Assembly: GCF_025666195.1 (NCBI RefSeq)
Contig: NZ_CP102592.1
Location: 4,464,001 to 4,528,000, forward strand
Source of the DNA: Xanthomonas sp. CFBP 8443
GTDB taxonomy: Bacteria > Pseudomonadota > Gammaproteobacteria > Xanthomonadales > Xanthomonadaceae
Length of the DNA stretch: 64,000 nucleotides
Direction of reading: 5' to 3'
In this document: one piece after another, positions 27,101 through 36,100 of the stretch
Layout of the letters: the number at the start of each line of letters is the position of its first letter
Position numbering within the stretch: position 1 is the stretch's first letter
Made by a program: the position numbers and the translations under genes
Notes under the pieces: generated by a model
Database searches by the model: none
The model's input: only the letters and a program-made list of their open reading frames with translations
Told to the model about the DNA's origin: nothing

Positions 27101-30100
27101 GATGTCCAGATCGCCACCGCCGGTCTGTACCAGCTCGCCGGCCGCTGTCATCCGCCCTGTGCTGGCGACCGCCAGGTGCAGACCCTGGCTGCGCGGCGCA
27201 TAGGAGCGGGTATTTCCCGTCTGTCCGGTGAGCGCGGCATCGCCGCGCGCGCCGATCATGCCGGCGTCGCCATCCGCTTCCACCCTGAGGTTGCCGCCGC
27301 CCAGCGTGCCGATCCCGGTGAATCCGGTGAGGAACGGCGTATTGGCGAACAACGACTGGCCGGTCTCGTCCCGCTGGCCATTGGCCGGCCCGGCCACATA
27401 CGTGCCGAAGTTGATCCACCAGGCCGCCGGCACGGCGTCCGCGCCGGTGTCCACGCTGCCGGTGCCCTGGCGCCAGAGCCAGCTGCCCACCGCGGTGGTG
27501 CCGATATGTTCGCGAATGTTGCCCAGCGTCACGTTGAACCGGTACTGCCCGGCGTTGTGACCGATGAGATCGCCGATGGCGTCGCCCTGCGCGCGCAGCA
27601 GCAGGTTGCCGCCATGCTCCGGGTACCACGCCTGGTACAGGCTGCCTTGGCCACCGTCGACCCAGGCCTCGTACTCCGTGCCTTCGCTGCCGAGCACGCT
27701 GCCATCGGCCAGTCGGCCCCGGCGCTGGTCGTACGCCAAGCCCAGCGATGCCGACGCGGTGCCTGCGGTGTAGATGCCATAGGGCGAACTCATCTGGAAA
27801 TCGCCGCCGGAGATCAGGTCCAGATCGCCGGTGCCGGTGCGCAGCACGCTGAACAGTTGCTGGCGTGCCGGCCGGCCTTCCACGCGTGTTTCGGCGGGCT
27901 TGCCTGGATCCAGGACCCCGGCCACCGCGCCAAGCCCCCAGTCGTTGAGTTCCAATGGCGTTTCGGAGATCAAGCCCATGTTGCGCAGCATCTGCATCAT
28001 GTCCGCCGAAATCTCTTCGCCAGGCACGATGCCGACAACACCAATCGATTCCCACGTCGCCACGTCGACATCCGGCGCCCAGTGATAGGTCGCCGGCCTG
28101 CCGCTGCCGGGAATCTCCACTTCCATGAAGCCCAGGCCGAAGTGCGTATCGGCCAAGTGCAGGCGGGCATCGCTGCCGTGCCGGACCAGCCGGGTGTCCG
28201 CCGCCGCCGTGTCCGCAGCGGCGACCAGGCGCAGATCCCACGATTGCGACCCTTGCGGCAACATCGGCGCCAACGCCCAGGTCCTGCCCTGGTTGCCGTC
28301 GGCATCGACCGCCGGACGCAGGTTGACCATGACCGCGTCGCCGGGAAGCTTGACGTCGGTCTCGCCGGGCACGATCGCGCCCTTGGCCAATGCCAGCGGC
28401 CGCTCCAGGGTCATGTTCGCCGGCAGCGGCACGCCGCCCGGCCACACGAACGCGGCCATCTGCGTTTCCGACGGCAGGCGGAACCCGGCGCCTAGTTGCA
28501 TGCCCGGCTGCAGTTCGACCGGCTGCTGCAGCACCGTGCCCGCCGCATGGACGACGTTGCCGCCGGCATCGCGCACCGCCGCGCCGAGCACGCTGCCTGC
28601 CGGCAGCGTGAGCGCCTGCTCCAGCGGCATCGCGACGGGCAGCACCGTGCCTGTCGGCAGCGTCATGGCCTGGGTGGGCAGGTCGTAATTGAGCGTGCGC
28701 CCGGCCGCGAACTGCGTGCCTTCGGCCAGGGTGACCAGGCCGCCATGCGGAATGATCAGGTCCCCGCCCCAGGGCATGCGCCCGGCCGGCAGCACCCAGC
28801 CCTTGTCGTCCGGCGAGACCGGCAGTTTCGATCCGTCGAAGCCGTCGCTCAGGCTGCCGAAGATTTCCAGGTCGCCGCCCGCGCGGATCAGCAGTGCGCC
28901 CGCTTCGCCCGAGCCGTACGCGCCGGTCAGCTGCGCATGCGGATTGACGCTGGCGTAGCGATGGCCGGACAGATCGATGTCGCCATCGATGTGCAGATCG
29001 CCATCGGCCGTGCTGCTGACGATCTCGATCCCCGGGCGGAGATGGAACTGGTTGCCGTAGGCGCGCAGTCCGCCCAGCTTGCCGTTCATCAGGCCGCCGT
29101 TCGCCAGCGCGTTGGCGACGAACTGCTGGCTGTCGGCATGCTTGCGGTCCAGGTAGGCCTGGTCGATGGTCTGGTAGTCGCGGCCGTCCACGCCGATATC
29201 CGTCCCGGCAGCGGCGTCGTCGTAGCGGTGGAAGGCATTGACGGTGACCGCACGGGCGCCGGCGATCCGCACCGTGCCCGACGCGTCGATGTCCACGTCG
29301 TTGCCGGTGGCGCCACCCAGGCGCGGCGCGTTGAGCGTGACGGTGCCGTAGTCGGCGCTCGCGCCAGCCACGCCCAGGTCCATGCGCGCCCCGCTGCCGA
29401 TCGCCAGGCGGCCGTCGCCGGAATCTATTTCGATCGTCGCGCGGTTCGGCGCCTCGATCGCCTTGCCGTAGCTGTCCGTGCGCAACACGCTGCCGCTGGC
29501 GTCGAGCACCGCGCTGCCGGCCAGGGTGACGCCCGCGTTCGCCGCCAGGCGGATGCTGCCCACCTGCTCGCCGCTGGCATCGACCGTGCCGTTGACGGTC
29601 AGGCTGCCGTTGTCGACGGAGACGTTGATCTCGCGCGCCTTGAGTTCGTCGCCGACGGCCAGGTCGCCCTGCCCGAGCTGGAAGCTGCGGCCGCCGAACG
29701 CTTCGCCTGCGGTCAGCCTGGCGTTGAGGCCGCTGAAGTCGGCGATGCGCTGGCCGCGCACGTCGATGTAGCCGGAAGCGAACGGCACCGCGGTGCCGCC
29801 GGCGTCGTAGTGCCCGCTGCTGCCGGCGGCTATCGCGCCGGCCAGGTCGACGCCGCCTTCCAGCGCCATCGCCGTCAGCTTGCCGGCGCGGTTGAAGTCG
29901 GCGGAGATATCGATGCGCGACGCCGCCGACTGGAGGACATCGCCCTGGCGGCTGTCGAGGACGACGTCGCCGCCCCAGCTGTATTTGCTGACATCGTAGA
30001 AATCGATCTTCCTGCCGGCCAGATCCAGCCATGCGCGATCGGCCAGCGCCACGTCGCCGTCCGCCGCCAGTGTCAGCCTGCCGCTGGGCAGCAGGACGGC

Positions 30101-33100
30101 GGTGTCGAGCGTCAGCGCGCCGCGCGCGTCCAGGACCAGTTCGGCACCCAGCGCATCGGCCAGCGCGGCGTTGTCCGGCGAGGGCCGACCGGTGCCCGCG
30201 GGTGCCGTGGCGGTGATGTTGCCGCCGGCCTTGATCGTGTTCACCGAACCGGCATGGCCGGTCAGCAAGGGCGTGGAGATGCTGAGATCGCCACCGCTGT
30301 AGCGGAACGACTTGCTGGCGTCGTCCCAGCCATCGCGGGACTGGTAAACCGACAGGCTGCCCTTGTGGTTGGCGGTGATCCGTTCGCTGGCATTGAGCGC
30401 GACGCTGGCGAATCCCAGGGCCAGGCGGTCGTGCGTGGCCAGCGTGTCCGCTTGGCTGCGCGGCCCGTAGCCGAACTCGATCTGGCGCGCATCGACGACC
30501 AGTTGGCCGCTGCCGGAACCCGGGCCGCCGGCGACCAGGCTGCCGGCGGCGCCCTTGGCGCCGTTCCAGACCAGCGTGTCGGTTTCGATGCGCGCCACGT
30601 CCGCCGCATCGCCATGGCCGTAGAGCGCGGGGGTGCCCAACACCAACTGCTTCAACGACGACTTGCCGGTGAGCGCGTCGAACGTGGACAACTCCACCGA
30701 GTCGAAGAAGTTCACCGAATCGCGCGCGGTGAGCACCAGGTTCTCCAACGCCGGCGCGCCGGTGCTGGTGTCGCCCGCCAACAACCGGTCGAGCACCTGC
30801 TGGTTCAGGGTCAGGCCATTGGGCAGGACGCCGCGCGCGGCGGCATCGGCCAGCGCCTGTTCGCTGCCGATGTTGACGCCGCCCACCGCCAACACCAGGT
30901 TGCGGGTGCCGTAGCGCACCGAGTCGTCCAGCAGGAACGCCTTCTCGGTCGCGGCGGTGATCGTGCCCTCGGCGTAGAGCCGCGTGCTGCCCGTGCAGCT
31001 GGCGCCCTCGGCGCAGGCGCCGATATCGATCCTGCCGGAACCGTAGAGACCATCGCTGGCTTTCGGTGCCAGCATGTCCAGCCAACCATTGGACAGCGCC
31101 AACACACCATTGAGGCCCGGGTCGAACACGTAGCCCAGCTTCGAGTCCCAGGCCGCCGCGCCGCGGCCCAGCGTGTCGATGGAGGCGCCCTGCTCCACGG
31201 TGATGCCGCCCGCGGGCTGCCCGCTGATCAGGAATACCTGGGCCGCGGACAGCACGGCGCCTTCGCGCAGCGTGATCGAACGCGCGCTGGTGTAGACGTT
31301 GCCGAGACTGACCAGGTGCGCGTCCTGCGTCCTGCGCTGCACGTCTGTGAACTGCGATATCAACTCATTGCCGATGCTGAGGGTCGAAGCACCCACTCCG
31401 TTGAGCACATCGGCATGCAGCGAGACGCCGTCGAATCCTTCGGTCGCGGCAGCGCCTTCGCCCAGGATCTCGATGTCCCGGCCACGCACCACCAAGGTGC
31501 CGCCGTAACCGCCTTCGGCCGCCGCGAAGCGCACCGTGCCGTCGGCCATCTGCAGGCCGTGGCGATCGTCCAGGCCATTGCCCGGCGCCAGGTGCAGGGT
31601 CTTGGCGTCGCGCTCGAGCAGCGGCCGCGGCACGCCGTCGCGCTCGGCCCAGGCCAGGCCGAACTCGGCAAAGCTGGTTTCGTTGTACTGCGAATAGGCG
31701 CGCAGCGTGTCGGCCGAGGTGAGGATCGCCTGGGTCGGCAAGGCGTCCGCGATATCGGTACCGGCGACGCTCAGCCGCGCGGATGCGCCGTAGGAGCCGT
31801 TGCGCATCGGGCTGACCGCGCCGGCGGCCGCCACGCTGTTGGCCAGGCCGTTGAGCTCGACGCGGAACGCGCCGGGCAGCAAGGCGTACGAGGACGGCAG
31901 CAGCGTGTAGGTGCCGGCGGGCAGGCCGGGCACGCCTTCGCCCAGGGTGATCTGCCGACCGATCGCGGGATCGCCGGCGCCGTGTTCCTGCGCTACCGGC
32001 GCGTAGCCCGGCTGCGTGCCCGGGACGATCGCATAGACCGGATTGGTCGACAGGCCCGGCAGCACGAAGCCACCGCCATCGGCCGCCATCTGCACCAGCG
32101 GATTCAGGCGCGCATCGGTGGAGCCGCCGCGCCCGGACAGGAACGCCGCACCGGCCAGTTTTCCGCCACCGGACAGATCGATCGATGCGCCGTCCTGCAC
32201 CTCGATCCTGCCGCCGTCCAACTGCACCGAACCCATCAGGCTGCCGAGGCCCTGATAGGTCACGTCGCGGCCATCGTAGGTGTAGGTCAGGCCGTCGACG
32301 GTGCCGCCGTAGGGCATGGTCAATCCGGCGGCGCTGGCCGAGGTGATGCTGCCGGGACGAAGGACCACGTTGCTCGGCTGGCCGACGTCGTGTTCGTCCG
32401 GATCCACCAACGTGTTGCCACTGCCCATGACGATCGTGCCCAGCGGCGCGCGCAGCACGCCGCCCTGGTCGATCGCGCCGGAGCGCAGATACAGGCTGCC
32501 GAAGACGGAGAACGGCACGCGCGGCTCGGCGCTGCCGGTGCGCTCGATGCGCTCGATGCGCTCGATGCGCAGGCTGCGCTCGCCGTCGAACGCCACGGCT
32601 TCGCCGCCCCACTGGTTCAAGTAGGGATAGCGGCCGACGTTCACCTCGGCCAGCGCGCCGGTCGCCGGATAGATCTGGCTGGCCGCAAGCACCAGGTCGC
32701 CGCCGGTGTCCAGCGACGTCCGATCCTTGGCGGTGGCCTTGAGGAAGCGCAGATCGCCCTGGCTGCGCAGCTCCACGGTTTCGAAGCCGGCGCGTTGCAC
32801 GTCCAGCGGCGTGCCGCTGGCCTGGGCCGCGATGCCGGCGGTGCCGAAGGCCACGTCTTCGATGACATCCAGCAGGCTGCTGTCGATCGTCAGGCGCGAG
32901 CCTTCGAGAACGTCCGGCAAGCCCGAAGGCACCGGGTAGGGCATGGCGTGGTGGTCTTTCTGCGAGCGGGTGGCGCCGGCCAGCCGCACGTAGGGGGCCG
33001 CCAGCGCGATGTCGGCGCCTTGTGAACCCGGCGCAAGACTGATGCTGCCGGCGGTCAGGCGCAGGCTCTGGCCCAGCTGCAGGTCCACGCCATCGCCGAT

Positions 33101-36100
33101 GCCGAGAACGCCGTTGACCAGCAGCGAGAGATTGTCGAAGCCGCCGGCCTGGATCCGGTCCACGCCGATGCGCGCATGGCCGTAGTCCAACCCGGTCCCC
33201 GCGTACCCCGGTTGCAGCTGTTCCGGCAGCGCTTCGCGCTCCTGCTCGGCCACCAGGTGCATTTCACGCACGCTGCGCACGCGCGGATCCGGCCTGTCGA
33301 CGAGCGGATAGTTCGGCGTTTCCAGCGCCAGCGCCAGGGTGCCGCCCGCCGCGCCGGCGCCGCCTGCCGCCGCGCGCAGGTCGCCATCGACGAACAGGCC
33401 ATTGGAGCTGGCCAGATGGATCAGCCCGCCATCGGAGGCGATCGGGGCCGCCTGCCCTTGCGGAACGTCGAGCGTGGCCGCCGCGCCGGACGCCTCCAGC
33501 CGCGCACCGGGACGCACCACCACGAACGCGTCGGCTGCGCCGACCTCGGTGGCATCGGCCTGGTACGTGCCGCCGATCTGGATGCGGCCGCCATCGGTCA
33601 CCTGTCCATAGCGGCGGCCCTGCGCGTCCAGCGCGACATGCGCGAGACCGGCGACATCCAGCAGCGCGGTTTCGCCGATCCACAGCGAGCGGTCATGCGA
33701 CTGGCCCGTGTTCAGCGCGGGATCGAAGTCGTCGATGTGCAGATCGATGTGGCCGCCTGCAGCGCGCAGCGTGCCTTCCACGGTGATTTGCCCATTGCCG
33801 GTCAAGCCGATGCTGCGCCCGGGATCGACGCCGATGCGCGCGCCCTGTCCGATCGACAGGGTCGACGGCGCGCCGAAACGGCTGCCCGCGTACAGTTGCA
33901 GGTCGGCGCCATCGCGGAGGGATAGCCGCGCCGCGGTCACGTCTTCCTGGAACTGCGGCGGCTGCCACAGCGTCAATGCCGCGCTCGGATCGGCCCCGGT
34001 CTCGACCAACCGCGCGCTGGACCGGTCCCATTGCAGCACCGGCATGCGCACGTCGATCGTGGCGCCCTCGGCGACCGCCAGGCTCTGCTGCCCGTGGATC
34101 TCGTAGGAAGAAAAACCCTGCGCGAACAGGTCCGCATCCAGATGCAGCGGCGCGGCCACCGCGACGTCCTGCTGGAGCACCCTGCCCGCGGCGATGCGGG
34201 TTCCCGCCTCGAACACCACCGCGACCGGTGCCCGATCGCCGGCCTTCACCACCGCCGTCGCCGGCTTGACCGCCAGGCCATTGGGGAACACCTTGCCCTG
34301 TACCACATAGCCGGTGGGAAACGTGCCATCGATGTTGGTGATGACGGTGCCGGCCGGCAACTGCGGCGGCGGGTTGTACGAGTACACGAAGATCTGCTCG
34401 CCGGCGGACGTGTTGACCCAATAGCTGGCGCCGGAATCGGGCAACGGCAGCGTCCAGGCGGCAGCGAGCGTCAGGTGGGTTTCCGGCCGGTTCATCGCGA
34501 CCACCGGGGCCGAACCCACCGCCTCGCCCGGTTTGGCGTGGCTGCGCGTGTAGCGATAGTCCGACGGCAGCACGGCGCCCTCGGCCACGCTGAAATCCGA
34601 TTCGGTGATCAGATCGATCAGCGAGGCCTCGCCTTGCCTCAGCACGCCATCGCTGCCCGGCACCTGACCGCCGATCACCACCGAACCGCCGGACTGCAAG
34701 GTCAGCCGGCCGCCGCCCTTGACGCCCTGGCTGCGCACTTCGCCTGCCAGCGTCAACCATCCCGGCTTGGCGTCGTCGACGGTCTCGCTGGTCAACAGGT
34801 CGCTGGCGATCAGCGCGATGTCGCCGCCGCGTCCGCCGCGCAGGGTGTCGTCGGCCATCAGCACCGCGCCCGCCGAGGCGTCCAGCAGCGCGCCTTTGCC
34901 CACGCTCACGCTGCCGCTGCTGCGCACGTCGATGTCGCCGCCGCCCGCATAGGGCATGCCGCCGATGTCGCCGCCGTCCCGCGCCAGGTTGGTCCACAGG
35001 CCGCGCGTATCGAGCACCACACCTTCATCGATCGCCGTGCGCGCGGACATGCCGTCCGGCACGGGCGCCACCGCCGTTTCGATCCATCCCAGGTTGCCGG
35101 TCCATTTCTCGACCACGTTGCCCAGGGCAATGCGGCCACCGCGCGCGGTGAGATCGGCGCCAACGTCCACCTGCGTGGCGTGCAAAGCGATCTGCCCACC
35201 GGCCGCCACCGCGACCGCCTCGTTCACCTCCACGGCGTCCGTCGCGTAGGCCTGCAGCGAACCCAGCTGCTGCCGGTTGAGCCAGCCCGCGTCCAGCACG
35301 ATGCGCCGCGCGTCGGCATCGGCCGGGTCCGAGGCGGCGCCGTCATCGCCCGCATCGACGTCGGCATCGGCATCGCCGGCCGCCTGGCCGATGACGATGT
35401 CCTTGGCGACCGCGCCGGCGCTGTAGCGCAGATCCTGCACATCCTTGTCGTACACCGTGGCGTAGCTGCCGACGATCAGCTCGCCGTTGCGGGCCGCGGC
35501 GGTCTGGCTTTGGCGATACCCGTCGAGGTCCTGCTCGCGCGCCTGGGTCTGCCGGTCGCCCTGGAACGTGGCGGTCTCGATGTCGCCTTCCAGCGTGGCG
35601 GCGCGGGTGGCGACGACCAGCCTGCCGGCGTCGCGGCCGACGGTGTAGCCGTTCTCCAGCCGCTTCTGCCTGCCGATCAAGGGACTGTAGTAGTACGCGT
35701 TGGCGGCACTGCCCCAACGTTCGTGGGTATCTTCGAAACCGCGGTACAGGCCGGTGTACAGCAGGTCGCCCGGCGCGGTCGACGCGTTGTAGAGCTTGCC
35801 GTCGGCGCCCTTGAGGTGGGTCTGGTTGACATAGCCGGTCTGCACGTCGAGGGTGCCGCCGGACAGGTTGATGCGGGAACCGCGTTGGCTGACCAGTTCG
35901 CCGCCGCCGAACTGCACGGTGCCGCCCTGCGCCGACCATTCGCCGATGCCATGGCCGGTGATGCCCAGGTAGCCGCCCACTTCCAGCAGCCCGCCGGCGG
36001 TGTACCAGCGATCGGCTTCGTAGCCGTTGGTGCCCGCCGGGACCAGCACCAGGTCGCGCCGGTCCAGCCAGATGTTGTTGTTGTTGAGCGCCTTGCCGTC

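Noticed and set aside
28496..33025. Very long open frame (1509 codons) on the plus strand opposite tpsA
   Set aside because: High GC content at third positions creates long antisense frames. The translated sequence is low-complexity and rich in Arg, Gln and Ala, and has no start signal; tpsA on the other strand has clear domain features.
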